A stretch of 64,000 nucleotides of DNA. Source: Polynucleobacter sp. MWH-Berg-3C6 (lineage in GTDB: Bacteria > Pseudomonadota > Gammaproteobacteria > Burkholderiales > Burkholderiaceae). The stretch covers positions 898,200 to 962,199 of the forward strand of contig NZ_JACVPN010000001.1 in NCBI RefSeq assembly GCF_018881855.1. The letters are read 5' to 3'. Positions 31,636 to 42,278 of this stretch are shown piece after piece; the stretch's first letter is position 1, and each line of letters starts with the position of its first letter. Below the pieces are notes generated by a model. The model had not been told where the DNA came from, searched no databases, and saw only the letters and a list, made by a program, of their open reading frames with translations. Both the position numbers and the translations under genes were made by a program.

Positions 31636-32496
31636 TTAGCTAAAACGCTTGCCACTGAGTCGTTCCCAAGCCCAAATGACGTAGCCCGACACAGAATAGA
31701 CCACAAAGACACCAAATAAGGTCAAAGGTGGATTGGAGGAAATTAATACAAACGTCAGGATCATCAGGACCATGACGCCAAAGGGCACACGGTAACGAAT
31801 ATCAAGGGCTTTGCCGCTATAAAAACGGGCATTTGAAACCATGGTCAAGCCAGCATAGACAGCGATAAAAAAGGTCACCCAGGGAATTAAGGTGTCGCGT
31901 ACTGGGATCTTATTGTCATCAGCCAACCAAATAAATCCCGCCATCAGTGCGCCGGCCGCTGGACTTGGTAAACCCTGGAAGAACTTCTTATCAACAACGC
32001 CCGTATTCACATTGAAACGGGCTAAGCGCAAAGCGGCGCCAGCACAATAAGTAAACGCAGCTAACCAGCCCCACTTACCTAAATCCTTTAAAGCCCACTC
32101 GTAAGCAACTAATGCAGGAGCAACACCAAATGAAACCATGTCGGCAAGAGAATCATATTGCTCACCAAAAGCACTTTGAGTATTTGTCATGCGAGCCACT
32201 CGGCCATCCATGCCATCCAATACCAAGGAGGCAAAAATGGCAATTGCTGCCATTTCAAACTGGTGATTCATCGCATTCACAATTGCAAAGAAACCACAAA
32301 ATAAAGCCGCTGTAGTAAATGCATTGGGAAGCAAATAAATTCCCTTGCTGCGTAAGCGAGGTTTTTGAGGATGGAGTTCCTCTACCTCGAAATCAAGTCC
32401 ATCACCCAGTTCCTCAGCCCACTGTTCACCCTCACCTGCGCGTCTGTGCGCGAGGCGACTGCGATCAATGCGGCCACGACGGCGAAATGTAGTCAA
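31636..32496 (-). CDS. pssA: CDP-diacylglycerol-serine O-phosphatidyltransferase
   Basis: A 286-residue inner-membrane enzyme that makes phosphatidylserine from CDP-diacylglycerol and serine. The CDP-alcohol phosphotransferase motif is complete: DGMDGRVARM, then GEQYDSLADMVSFG with the catalytic aspartates. A charged N-terminal tail of about 50 residues precedes several membrane helices. The frame opens with TTG at 32496 after GGGG; the next Met is inside the first helices, so TTG is taken as the start. Its product feeds psd next door. Confidence 0.93.
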   Translation of the reverse strand: MTTFRRRGRIDRSRLAHRRAGEGEQWAEELGDGLDFEVEELHPQKPRLRSKGIYLLPNAFTTAALFCGFFAIVNAMNHQFEMAAIAIFASLVLDGMDGRVARMTNTQSAFGEQYDSLADMVSFGVAPALVAYEWALKDLGKWGWLAAFTYCAGAALRLARFNVNTGVVDKKFFQGLPSPAAGALMAGFIWLADDNKIPVRDTLIPWVTFFIAVYAGLTMVSNARFYSGKALDIRYRVPFGVMVLMILTFVLISSNPPLTLFGVFVVYSVSGYVIWAWERLSGKRFS

Positions 32497-32521
32497 AGAA
32501 AGCCCCAGTATTTAGTTGTAA

Positions 32522-33169
32522 TCAGTCCAGGCCTGGCATGCGGGCTAAGGCTGTATTTGTTGCGAACACTTTATCACCAACGCTAACCAACGGTTCAGCT
32601 GTGAGTGGTAGATAGACATCAACCCTTGATCCAAAGCGGATAAAACCATAACGCTCACCTGCCTTAAGGCGGTCACCCACATGGGTATAACAAAGAATGC
32701 GTCGTGCAATCAGGCCTGCAACCTGTACCAAGGTCACTGTTTGACCGTTAGCATCAATCACAACAGCATTACGTTCATTCTCGGTGGAAGCCTTATCCAA
32801 ATCTGCATTCACAAATTTACCCGGGAAATATTGAATCTCTTTTACTAGGCCATTAACAGCACTGCGATTGGAATGAACATTAAATACGTTCATGAACACA
32901 CTGATTTTCAGTGCTTCACGACCAGCATAGGGATCATTGGCTTTTTCAACAACAACGATACGACCATCTGCAGGAGATAAAACCAAATCACGACCTAAAG
33001 CAGGAATGCGCTGTGGATCACGGAAGAACTGCAGAACAAAGATAAAGATAATCCAGAGTGGCCATGACCAAGCAATACCACCTAGAAAGTGGACCAATAG
33101 TGTCACAGCCCCCACTAGTGCTAAATACGGCCAACCTTCTTTCGCAATAATGGGGTGCGGATACATCAT
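32522..33169 (-). CDS. psd: phosphatidylserine decarboxylase
   Basis: A 215-residue proenzyme of the short (type II) class. [12 protein letters not shown] and [11 protein letters not shown] carry conserved Asp and His, and [11 protein letters not shown] contains the self-cleavage site, here Gly180-Ser181, where the Ser becomes the pyruvoyl group. Two hydrophobic segments near residues 14-50 anchor it in the inner membrane. It decarboxylates phosphatidylserine to phosphatidylethanolamine, so it works directly after PssA. Confidence 0.95.
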   Translation of the reverse strand: MMYPHPIIAKEGWPYLALVGAVTLLVHFLGGIAWSWPLWIIFIFVLQFFRDPQRIPALGRDLVLSPADGRIVVVEKANDPYAGREALKISVFMNVFNVHSNRSAVNGLVKEIQYFPGKFVNADLDKASTENERNAVVIDANGQTVTLVQVAGLIARRILCYTHVGDRLKAGERYGFIRFGSRVDVYLPLTAEPLVSVGDKVFATNTALARMPGLD

Positions 33170-33211
33170 CTTTGTTCTGAGCCTTTTGTTGAACTGCTTT
33201 TGTTTTACTTC

Positions 33212-34282
<1,071 letters not shown>

Positions 34283-34774
34283 TTAAACTTTGAGGATGCG
34301 TTCACCGCGCCCAATACCAGAGCCGCCTGAACGAACTGTTTCCAGAATCGATGCACGATCGATGGAGTCAATAAATGCGTCTAACTTAGCGCCATCACCC
34401 GTCAATTCAATGGTGTAGCTCTTATCAGTCACATCAATAATGCGGCCGCGAAAAATGTCAGTAGTGCGCTTTAGCTCCTCACGCTCCTTACCAACAGCAC
34501 GCACCTTAATCATCATGAGCTCACGCTCAATATGCGGACCTTCGCTCAGATCAAATACCTTAACAACCTCTACTAGGCGGTTTAAGTGCTTAGTGATTTG
34601 CTCGATCACATCGTCCGAGCCAATGGTGACGATGGTAATGCGTGACAAAGAGGGATCTTCAGTCGGTGCAACACTCAAAGCTTCAATGTTGTAACCGCGA
34701 GCCGAGAACAGGCCCACTACTCGTGATAATGCGCCCGGTTCGTTCTCAATCAATACAGAAATAATGTGTCGCAT
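34283..34774 (-). CDS. ilvN: acetolactate synthase small (regulatory) subunit
   Basis: A 163-residue ACT-domain protein: MRHIISVLIENEPGALSRVV, then GLFSARGYNIEALSVAPTED, and a C-terminal second ACT-like half. It gives valine feedback control to the large subunit. The start overlaps the stop of the large-subunit gene (TAATG). Confidence 0.96.
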   Translation of the reverse strand: MRHIISVLIENEPGALSRVVGLFSARGYNIEALSVAPTEDPSLSRITIVTIGSDDVIEQITKHLNRLVEVVKVFDLSEGPHIERELMMIKVRAVGKEREELKRTTDIFRGRIIDVTDKSYTIELTGDGAKLDAFIDSIDRASILETVRSGGSGIGRGERILKV

Positions 34775-36561
34775 TAAAGATCCTCACTACCCAAAAGCAT
34801 TTCAGTAATTCCCTTACCCGCTTGAACCATCGGCCAAACGTTTTCTTCTGGGTCAGTCTGGAAATCCATAAACACGGTACGATCTTTTAAGCGAATAGCT
34901 TCCTTGAGCGCGCCCTCAACATCAGACTTCTTCTCAATGCGCATACCAACATGACCAAAGGCTTCTGCCAATTTTACAAAGTCAGGCAAAGAATCCATGT
35001 AGGAGCTGGAGTAACGCTTGTTATAGGTAAGCTCTTGCCATTGACGAACCATACCTAAGTAACGGTTATTCAATGAAACAATCTTCACGGGGGTGTTGTA
35101 TTGCTTGCAGGTAGAGAGCTCCTGAATGCACATCTGAATCGAGCCTTCACCCGTAATCGCAAATACATCCTTATCTGGGAATGCTTTCTTGATGCCCATA
35201 GCGTAAGGCAAGCCTACACCCATGGTGCCAAGACCCCCAGAGTTAATCCAACGACGTGGCTGATCAAACTTGTAGTACTGAGCAGCCCACATTTGATGCT
35301 GACCTACGTCAGAGGTAATGAAAGCATCGCCACCAGTCAGTTCCCATAACTTCTGAACCACATACTGTGGCTTCACAATCTGAGAAGCTTCGTCGTACTT
35401 CAAGCAATCTTTTTTACGCCACTCATTAATCTGATCCCACCAGGCGGCAACTTTGTCGCCATTTTTACGTGGGCCAGCTGCTTTGAGTTGCGCCGTCATC
35501 TCAACCAATACTTCTTTGAGATTGCCAACAATCGGAACATCTACCTTTACGCGCTTAGAAATCACGGAAGGGTCGATGTCAATATGAATGATTTTGCGAG
35601 GATGACTTGCAAAATGCTGTGTATTCCCAATTACTCGGTCATCAAAACGCGCACCAATTGCAATCAACACATCACTGTGCTGCATTGCCATATTGGCTTC
35701 ATATGTGCCATGCATACCCAGCATGCCTACAAACTGTGGGCTTGTACCAGGAAATCCACCAAGACCCATTAAGGTATTAGTTACTGGATAACCCAACAGC
35801 TCTGCGAATTCTTTCAGCTCAGGTGCTGCGTCTGCAAGAATGATGCCACCACCGGTATAGATGTATGGGCGCTCTGCTTCTTGAAGTAACGCTATAGCTT
35901 TACGGATCTGCCCGCTATGACCCTTCACTACCGGGTTGTAAGAACGCATCTCCAGAGTTTCTGGATATACAAATGGACCCTTAGTTGCTGATACATCCTT
36001 GGGGATGTCAATCAATACTGGACCTGGGCGACCTGTCTGTGCAATGTGAAAGGCTTTCTTCAGTACCAAAGGAAGATCTTTAACGTCCTTTACCAAGAAG
36101 TTATGTTTCACAATTGGGCGAGTAATGCCAACGGTATCAGCCTCTTGGAACGCATCTTCACCAATTGCATAAGTTGGTACGTTACCGCTGATGATCACCA
36201 TGGGGATCGAGTCGGTATAGGCCGTTGCAATTCCGGTAACCGCATTGGTTACTCCGGGACCGGAGGTTACTAATGCAACGCCAACCTTACCGGTTGCACG
36301 TGCATAACCATCGGCCGCATGAACGGCTGCCTGTTCGTGACGAACCAGGATGTGTTCAAACTTATCTTGTTTAAAAATTTCATCGTAGATAAAGAGAACG
36401 GAGCCGCCTGGGTAACCCCAAACGTATTCAACTCCCTCTTTGTGCAAAGCTTGCACGAGCATCTCTGCACCAATCATTTCTGGAGGTGCTGCTACGATAT
36501 TGTGATTTGCTGAGTCTTTGTTAGCCTTAGTAGCTAAAAATTCGGCGCTGCTTGTATTCAT
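34774..36561 (-). CDS. ilvB: acetolactate synthase large subunit
   Basis: A 595-residue thiamine diphosphate enzyme. VWGYPGGSVLFIYDEI and LVRHEQAAVHAADGYARA hold the catalytic Glu of the TPP site; ITGEGSIQMCIQELSTCKQY and NNRYLGMVRQWQELTY form the Mg2+/TPP motif. It makes acetolactate from two pyruvates, or acetohydroxybutyrate with 2-oxobutyrate. AAAGGA lies nine bases before the ATG. First gene of the ilv-psd-pss-leu run, which is typical of Burkholderiales. Confidence 0.96.
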   Translation of the reverse strand: MNTSSAEFLATKANKDSANHNIVAAPPEMIGAEMLVQALHKEGVEYVWGYPGGSVLFIYDEIFKQDKFEHILVRHEQAAVHAADGYARATGKVGVALVTSGPGVTNAVTGIATAYTDSIPMVIISGNVPTYAIGEDAFQEADTVGITRPIVKHNFLVKDVKDLPLVLKKAFHIAQTGRPGPVLIDIPKDVSATKGPFVYPETLEMRSYNPVVKGHSGQIRKAIALLQEAERPYIYTGGGIILADAAPELKEFAELLGYPVTNTLMGLGGFPGTSPQFVGMLGMHGTYEANMAMQHSDVLIAIGARFDDRVIGNTQHFASHPRKIIHIDIDPSVISKRVKVDVPIVGNLKEVLVEMTAQLKAAGPRKNGDKVAAWWDQINEWRKKDCLKYDEASQIVKPQYVVQKLWELTGGDAFITSDVGQHQMWAAQYYKFDQPRRWINSGGLGTMGVGLPYAMGIKKAFPDKDVFAITGEGSIQMCIQELSTCKQYNTPVKIVSLNNRYLGMVRQWQELTYNKRYSSSYMDSLPDFVKLAEAFGHVGMRIEKKSDVEGALKEAIRLKDRTVFMDFQTDPEENVWPMVQAGKGITEMLLGSEDL

Positions 36562-36696
36562 TTTCTTTCGTCCTTTGCAATTTTCGGCAAAAAATTGTTT
36601 GGTCTGTTCTATCTCTTGCTTGTGGCCTGAGTTCGAACGGCGCTGCTACCGGAAAAACCACTTCTTGAATGAGAATCTAGGTAGTAAGCCTTATAT

Positions 36697-36724
36697 TCTA
36701 TAGCAATCCCCTAAAATAGCCCAA
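36697..36724 (-). promoter_or_regulatory. probable sigma-70 promoter of the ilvB operon
   Basis: On the minus strand TTGGGC (36719-36724) and TATAGA (36697-36702) are separated by 16 bases. The start of transcription would leave a leader of about 125 bases before ilvB. I looked for a branched-chain-rich leader peptide in that stretch and found none. Confidence 0.5.
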
Positions 36725-36753
36725 TTCTTACCGATTCAGGTCTAATCCATTGC

Positions 36754-37323
36754 ATGGCATCAGCCCAAGAACTATCTGACTTTCTGAGCAGTGTCGAGCA
36801 GCGTGCGTTTAAGCAAGCCGTATATGCCGTGCGTGATGATGACGCTGCCATGGATATTGTTCAGGATGCCATGATCAAATTGGCTGAAAAATACGGTGAC
36901 CGCCCAGCAGCTGAGCTCCCCCTGGTATTCACCAGAATCCTGCAAAACCGGATCCACGACTGGTTTCGGCGCCAAAAGGTCAGAAATACCTGGGTCACCC
37001 TGTTTTCCAACATGGGTAAGAAAGCCGATGAAAACGATGATTTTGACCCTTTGGAGTCACTTTCAGCGCCAGATGACAGTGAAATTCACCAAGATGGGGC
37101 TCAAAAGCTTGAACAGAGTCAGCTTTTACAGGCTTTGGAGTCAGAAATTGCTAAATTACCTGTACGTCAACGAGAAGCCTTCCTGATGCGTTATTGGGAT
37201 GAGCTAAGTATTACTGAAACCGCTAAAGCAATGAGTTGTAGCGAAGGAAGTGTCAAAACCCATTGTTCTAGAGCCACCCAGACCCTAGCTAAAGCATTGA
37301 AACTAAAAGGAATTACGCTGTGA
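36754..37323 (+). CDS. ECF-type RNA polymerase sigma factor
   Basis: A 189-residue sigma-70 family factor with only regions 2 and 4. Region 2 spans about residues 15-75 (MDIVQDAMIKLAEKYGD, then RIHDWFRRQKVR), and region 4 about 130-180 (LPVRQREAFLMRYWDELSIT, then SEGSVKTHCSRATQTL, the helix-turn-helix). It would direct RNA polymerase to a small stress or envelope regulon. Its stop overlaps the GTG start of the DUF3619 gene. In Burkholderiales it heads a conserved set with DUF3619, DUF3106 and RDD genes. Confidence 0.9.
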   Translation: MASAQELSDFLSSVEQRAFKQAVYAVRDDDAAMDIVQDAMIKLAEKYGDRPAAELPLVFTRILQNRIHDWFRRQKVRNTWVTLFSNMGKKADENDDFDPLESLSAPDDSEIHQDGAQKLEQSQLLQALESEIAKLPVRQREAFLMRYWDELSITETAKAMSCSEGSVKTHCSRATQTLAKALKLKGITL

Positions 37324-37781
37324 AACACTTTGATGACCAACTTACCGAGACCCAAGCAGACCAATTTGGCCATGCTAGTGCCGCCCTGCTTAGCCAAGGC
37401 GCCCAGAGTCTGCCTGCTGGCATTAAAGAGCGCCTCCATGCAGCTCGCGTGAAAGCCCTTTCCGTTAGAAAAACAGAGAAAGTATTGGCTCATAAACCCG
37501 TATTTGCAGGCACCGCTGGAAGCTGGAGCTCCGGATCGAACGGCATGTGGGATACGCTTGGCTGGATAGCGCCTCTTGTAGTGCTGGTATTTGGATTAAT
37601 TGGTATTGCCCAATGGCAAGATGATTCTCGTATCAACGACATTGCCGAAGTAGATGCGGCGCTATTGTCTGATGATGTCCCACCCGATGCCTATGCTGAC
37701 AGTGGCTTCTTAGCTTTCCTGAAGAATGGTCCTCTTTCTGATTCTGGCGATTCTGCTACAGACTCAGTTCAAAGCAAATAA
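37320..37781 (+). CDS. DUF3619 family membrane protein
   Basis: A 153-residue protein that begins at GTG, overlapping the sigma factor stop by four bases (GTGA), so translation is coupled. One hydrophobic segment is seen at about residues 76-95 (TLGWIAPLVVLVFGLIGIAQ), preceded by a cytoplasmic N-terminal half and followed by an acidic C-terminus. Position and topology resemble an anti-sigma factor, but I see no zinc-binding anti-sigma motif, so that role is inferred only. Confidence 0.8.
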   Translation: MKHFDDQLTETQADQFGHASAALLSQGAQSLPAGIKERLHAARVKALSVRKTEKVLAHKPVFAGTAGSWSSGSNGMWDTLGWIAPLVVLVFGLIGIAQWQDDSRINDIAEVDAALLSDDVPPDAYADSGFLAFLKNGPLSDSGDSATDSVQSK

Positions 37782-37795
37782 TTCAGTACTACTCG

Positions 37796-38413
37796 ATGTT
37801 ACAAACACCGAAGTCTTTTATTGCTAGCGCTTTGGCAGCGCTAGTGATGTGCATGCTTGGTATTCATGCATCTACTGCGCTCGCACAAGCAACGCCAAGT
37901 GCAGCCCACGGAAAAGCCCCCGCCATTCCAGAAAAGAAACCGGATGGAACATGGGAAGGCCTTAAGCCTGCACAACAACAGATTCTGGCCCCATTGGAAA
38001 GTGATTGGGACTACATGCTTCCCGATAGCCGTAAGAAATGGATCCAAGTAGCCAATATCTACCCAAAAATGAGTCCGCAAGATCAGCAACGCCTGCAGTC
38101 TCGCATGTCAAGCTGGTCTAACCTCTCACAAAAAGAGCGTCGCATTGCGCGTGAAAACTATCTCAGCAGCCTCAAGTTTCCAGCTGAGAAAAAAGCTGAA
38201 GCGTGGACGGCCTATCAAAAGCTGAGTGATGAGCAAAAGAAAAAATTGGCTGAAACGCAGACCAAGAAAAAGCCCAATGCCATTAATGCGCCTACACTAC
38301 AGCAACATGCGATTAACCCAAACTCTACCCCAGCTCCACCCGCTCCAAATCCACGAAGTATCCCAGCTGAACCTTCTGGATCGGCCACTGAGAGCAGTGC
38401 ACCCAACAACTAG
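37796..38413 (+). CDS. DUF3106 family exported protein
   Basis: A 205-residue protein with a signal peptide ending near STALAQA. The middle part is DUF3106: WEGLKPAQQQILAPLESDWD, RKKWIQVANIYPKMSPQDQQ and LSQKERRIARENY, all helical and charged. The C-terminus (after about residue 160) is Pro/Ala/Asn-rich and low in complexity. Function unknown; LSQKER-type repeats recall proteins of the Spy/CpxP-like periplasmic class, but that is only a resemblance. Confidence 0.8.
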   Translation: MLQTPKSFIASALAALVMCMLGIHASTALAQATPSAAHGKAPAIPEKKPDGTWEGLKPAQQQILAPLESDWDYMLPDSRKKWIQVANIYPKMSPQDQQRLQSRMSSWSNLSQKERRIARENYLSSLKFPAEKKAEAWTAYQKLSDEQKKKLAETQTKKKPNAINAPTLQQHAINPNSTPAPPAPNPRSIPAEPSGSATESSAPNN

Positions 38414-38440
38414 TTTTTTGATGACCTTCAAAGCGGTTTT

Positions 38441-38977
38441 ATGACGCCTGCTGAACTAACAGTTTTACCCTCCCCACAATTTTGGCGCCGTGTTTCGTGC
38501 TGCCTGTATGAGCAACTCGTACTTCTTGGGGTTATCGCACTCACCTTTTTGCTTCCCAACCTTGGCCTAGGAATTTTGTTTGGAGTTTCATTGCCAAGCT
38601 GGTTAACTTTTTTATATCTTTACACCGTCTTAGGCATCTACTTCGTTTGGTATTGGACAAAATCAGGCCAGACATTGGCGATGCAAACATGGCGTATTCG
38701 TTTGATTGATTGCCAAGGTCACACACTCAAAAAACGCCAGGCTTTTTGGCGCTACCTATATGGCTCTCTATGGATCATTCCTTGTGTTTTGTTGCAATGG
38801 GCGTTCCACCTGGAGAAATGGCAAATCATTGAAATGCTTTTTGCAGTAGCCCTCTTTTTTTGGCCACTCACGATTTACTTAGATCGTAAAGATCCTATGC
38901 AACGTCAAAGCTTAGCCGATCGGTTTGCGGGCACACGCCTTGTTGAGTTACCCAAGAACTTAGTCAAGCTAACTTAG
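38441..38977 (+). CDS. RDD family membrane protein
   Basis: A 178-residue protein. WRRVSCCLYEQLVLLGVIAL near the N-terminus, a TLAMQTWRIRLIDCQGHTLK segment between helices and a C-terminal LADRFAGTRLVELPK fit the RDD domain (Arg-Asp-Asp family), with about four membrane helices. Some RDD proteins act in ion or solute transport. It ends in a four-base overlap with the convergent ABC permease gene. Confidence 0.85.
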   Translation: MTPAELTVLPSPQFWRRVSCCLYEQLVLLGVIALTFLLPNLGLGILFGVSLPSWLTFLYLYTVLGIYFVWYWTKSGQTLAMQTWRIRLIDCQGHTLKKRQAFWRYLYGSLWIIPCVLLQWAFHLEKWQIIEMLFAVALFFWPLTIYLDRKDPMQRQSLADRFAGTRLVELPKNLVKLT

Positions 38978-41454
38978 TGACTCTCTCTTAAGCACTCAAT
39001 GGCAGTAGCACTCTGAATCTTTTGACCAAAGCGATACCCCGCTGCTAGACAAGCAAGGACCCCAAAGCAAACTCCCATGAGGAGTGACTGCCCAAAGGCG
39101 TTAAATTCAATCTCCATTACATAACGACCTAAGGCCCAGGCAGCCGCTCCTGCTGCAAGACCAGCTAAGGTACCTGCAACAAAACCGATAACCAGCAATT
39201 CAACACGCGCAATGCTGGCCAATGTATCGCGTGAAGCGCCGATTGCTTTTAATAAGGCAGCGTTTCGATATCGATCATCTTGAGTTGCAGAAATAGCAGC
39301 CACCAGCACCAATACTGCCGCTGCAATCGTAAATGCAAATAGTAGACCTAGTGCAGCAGAGAGTTTATTTAAAACATCTTGGATCTGCTTTAAGGAAGCC
39401 GATACATCAACGACCGTAAGGTTGGGATAAGCCTGACTCACCTGAAAATCAAGAGCCTCTTGCTCTGGGGCTTGATAGTAAGAAGTAATCCAAGACTGTG
39501 GCAATGCGCTTAATTGTGCTGGCGGCATGATTACAAAGAAATTCACCCGCATCGAACCCCAATCCAATTTACGCAGTGATGTAATTGGAGCGGTAATTTT
39601 TTCACCCGCCACTTCAAAAGTAAGCTCGTCACCCATCTTGAGTTTGAGGGTTTTTGCGATTCCTACTTCCATCGATATTTGCGGGCTATCACCCGAGATC
39701 CATTTACCTTCAGTCAGGCGGTTACCTGGCGGTAACCGATCGGTGTAAGAGAGATTAAATTCTCGATCCACTAAACGCTTGGCATTATCTTCTACAAAAT
39801 CATTCGGAGAGATATCGCGCGCATTAATTGCAACCAAGCGACCTCGGATCATGGGGTAGAAGTCTGGCTTTGTCACGCCAGCGTTCACTAAAGACTGAGT
39901 GATATTCAATTTTTGATCACCCTGCACATTGATCATGAAACGATTTGGTGCGTCTGCAGGAATATTTCCTTGCCAGGTATTTAACAAATCCTGGCGTAGC
40001 AATAAGATCATCAGCAGAGCCATTAAGGCAATACCTAGCGCAGTGATTTGCATCACTGCAAAACCAGAACGCCTGCTTTGCGCAGTAATCGCAAAGCGAA
40101 GGGCAAAGTTCTTAGTCTGAATTCTGCTCAACAACTGAAGAACTAACCAGGCAAAACCAGAAAACACCACAATCGCCCCACCAAAGCTAAGGCCGACCCA
40201 GAAAGCCAGCTTCCAGTCTCGTGCTGCAAGCGCAATCAGAATGGCTGCCGTACCTAAACCAAAAATAGCCACCCAGATGGCTGAACTATTAATGCCTGTA
40301 AATTCTTTACGTATGAGCCGTATCGGAGAAATCTTCACCAATGAAAAGATTGGCGGCCCAGCAAATCCAATTAATAAGAAAAAAGTGAAAAGTGAGCTCC
40401 AAATAACCGGCCAGAATGAAACACTAGGCAAGTTAGTCAGAATCAAATTTCCCAGCAAGATGGTGAGCAGCAATTGCACTAAATAACCAAGGGCAGACCC
40501 AAAAAGCGCAGCGAAGATACCCAGGCCCAAAATAGTTTTTAATTGTTTTTGAAGAATGATGGATGAAGTGGCGCCAAAGCATTTGAGGACGGCGCAACCA
40601 TCTGCCTGTTTTAGCGCATATCGACGCGCTGATAAAGCAATTGCTACTGCCGCTACCATCGCTGTTAAGACCGCAATCAGAGAAAGAAAGCGCTCTGCCC
40701 GTTCTAAGGTCTTACGCATCACAGGCTGCGCATTTTCTAAGGTCTCGATGCGCAAGCCACGCAAGCCCTCAGAATCTATATAGGCCTTTACCCATTTCTC
40801 ATATGACTGAACTTCTTCATCATCCCCAGCGAGCAGCAAGCGATAGGTCACCCTACTACCAAGACCGATTAAATCTGTGCCTGGCAAATCCTCTAATGAC
40901 ATCATCACACGTGGTGCAAAGTTCATAAAGCCTGCACCGCGGTCTATTTCACGCTCGAGTACGCCAGCAATCAGAAATGTTTTATTTCCCAGCTTCATTT
41001 GATCGCCAAGCTTTGCTTGCAAGCTGCCTAGCATTACAGGATCGACCCAGACAGAACCGGGGGGTGGTCCAGCTTTAAAAATTGCGCTGCTGGACTGTAC
41101 TTGCAGAGCACCTCGTAATGGGTACAGTGGACTTACCGCTTTCAAGGAGGCTAACTTGCTCTGCGATCCCACGCTTGCCATACTCGGAAACACAATAGTC
41201 TGAGCAGCCTTTAGACCATTACTCGCCGCTTGTGCAATAAATTGTTCTGGTAGAGGCTGATCTGATGCAATCAAAACATCGGAGGCAAGCAATTGGCGCG
41301 CATCAAACTGAAATGCCCTTTGCATCCGGTCGGCAAGAAAACTAACGCTAGATAAAGCCGTAACTGAGAGCGTTAACGCTACAAATAGCCAAGCCAGCTC
41401 ACGAGAGCGCAGCTCTTGTCTTAAACCCTTGAGAAAGTCGGCTATATGCTTCAA
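38974..41454 (-). CDS. FtsX-like ABC transporter permease (YbbP type)
   Basis: An 826-residue permease with one N-terminal helix, a large periplasmic part, and groups of helices in the FtsX/MacB pattern repeated twice (about residues 260-480 and 700-815). RKTLERAERFLSLIAVLTAM and ATQDDRYRNAALLKAIGASR are typical of YbbP-type permeases, thought to extract lipids or lipoproteins. Its ATP-binding partner (YbbA-like) is not in the window. Starts inside the stop of the SDR gene (ATGA). Confidence 0.85.
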   Translation of the reverse strand: MKHIADFLKGLRQELRSRELAWLFVALTLSVTALSSVSFLADRMQRAFQFDARQLLASDVLIASDQPLPEQFIAQAASNGLKAAQTIVFPSMASVGSQSKLASLKAVSPLYPLRGALQVQSSSAIFKAGPPPGSVWVDPVMLGSLQAKLGDQMKLGNKTFLIAGVLEREIDRGAGFMNFAPRVMMSLEDLPGTDLIGLGSRVTYRLLLAGDDEEVQSYEKWVKAYIDSEGLRGLRIETLENAQPVMRKTLERAERFLSLIAVLTAMVAAVAIALSARRYALKQADGCAVLKCFGATSSIILQKQLKTILGLGIFAALFGSALGYLVQLLLTILLGNLILTNLPSVSFWPVIWSSLFTFFLLIGFAGPPIFSLVKISPIRLIRKEFTGINSSAIWVAIFGLGTAAILIALAARDWKLAFWVGLSFGGAIVVFSGFAWLVLQLLSRIQTKNFALRFAITAQSRRSGFAVMQITALGIALMALLMILLLRQDLLNTWQGNIPADAPNRFMINVQGDQKLNITQSLVNAGVTKPDFYPMIRGRLVAINARDISPNDFVEDNAKRLVDREFNLSYTDRLPPGNRLTEGKWISGDSPQISMEVGIAKTLKLKMGDELTFEVAGEKITAPITSLRKLDWGSMRVNFFVIMPPAQLSALPQSWITSYYQAPEQEALDFQVSQAYPNLTVVDVSASLKQIQDVLNKLSAALGLLFAFTIAAAVLVLVAAISATQDDRYRNAALLKAIGASRDTLASIARVELLVIGFVAGTLAGLAAGAAAWALGRYVMEIEFNAFGQSLLMGVCFGVLACLAAGYRFGQKIQSATAIECLRESH

Positions 41455-42236
41455 ACTGCCTGAATCTGACCGCCATCTACCCGCATGACAGTGCCCGTAA
41501 TAAAGGAGGCGTTCTGGCTAGCTAAAAATGCAGCAGCATCGCCATATTCTTCAGGGTCGCCATAACGGCTCATCGGAATCTGCCTCAAGCTTGCTTTAAC
41601 CGCATCTTCGTAGGAAGTGCCCTCACGCTTGGCTTTCGCCTCATCCAATTGGCGCAAGCGGTCAGTTGCAATCCGACCCGGCATGATAATGTTTACAGTG
41701 ATACCTTCCTTCGCTACTTCGCCAGACAATGTTTTAGACCATGCCAGCAGTGCAGCCCGCAAGGTATTGGAAATTGCTAAATTTTGAATTGGAGCAATAG
41801 CGCCTGAGGTAGTGCTGGTAATAATGCGCCCCCATTGACGCTCACGCATTCCCGGTAATATGCGGTCTGTAATGGCAATCAATGACAAAACCATATCGTT
41901 AAAGCTTTTTTGCCAGAGAGCAGGATCTTGTCCAGCAGCCGGTGTTGGAGGCGGTCCACCAGTGTTGTTGATCAAGATATCAATTGGGCCAAGCTCTTTT
42001 TCAACTTGAGAAACCAAGCCATCAATCACAGAAGTATCTGAAAGATCCCAGTTGAGGGCCAAGGCTTTGCCACCAACTGCCTCAATCAACTCAACGGAAC
42101 GCTTAAGACCCTCGGGATTGCGGCCAGTGACAGCAACATTCACACCCTCACGCGCCAATGACACTGCCATAGCTTGACCTAAGCCACGGCTCGATGCCAT
42201 GACCAATGCGACCTTACCTTTAATACCTAAATCCAT
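41451..42236 (-). CDS. atypical short-chain dehydrogenase/reductase
   Basis: A 261-residue SDR with a variant cofactor motif, ASSRGLGQAMA, and LINNTGGPPP in place of NNAG. In the active site the usual Tyr-x3-Lys is replaced: the segment reads NLAISNTLRAALLAWSK, placing Ser and Arg at the Tyr and Lys positions. This fits the FabG-like SDR subgroup lacking the standard tetrad. The C-terminus ITGTVMRVDGGQIQAV is typical of FabG-like proteins. GGGAG five bases before ATG 42236 supports that start over an in-frame TTG at 42248. Confidence 0.88.
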   Translation of the reverse strand: MDLGIKGKVALVMASSRGLGQAMAVSLAREGVNVAVTGRNPEGLKRSVELIEAVGGKALALNWDLSDTSVIDGLVSQVEKELGPIDILINNTGGPPPTPAAGQDPALWQKSFNDMVLSLIAITDRILPGMRERQWGRIITSTTSGAIAPIQNLAISNTLRAALLAWSKTLSGEVAKEGITVNIIMPGRIATDRLRQLDEAKAKREGTSYEDAVKASLRQIPMSRYGDPEEYGDAAAFLASQNASFITGTVMRVDGGQIQAV

Positions 42237-42278
42237 TTTGTCTCCCAACTAGTAATCATATTTAGCGCTACTTTCAGT

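Noticed and set aside
36562..36696. Possible leader peptide or attenuator in front of ilvB
   Set aside because: No short frame rich in Ile, Val or Leu and no hairpin followed by a T tract was found in the 125-base leader; only a weak 5-bp stem near the ribosome site.
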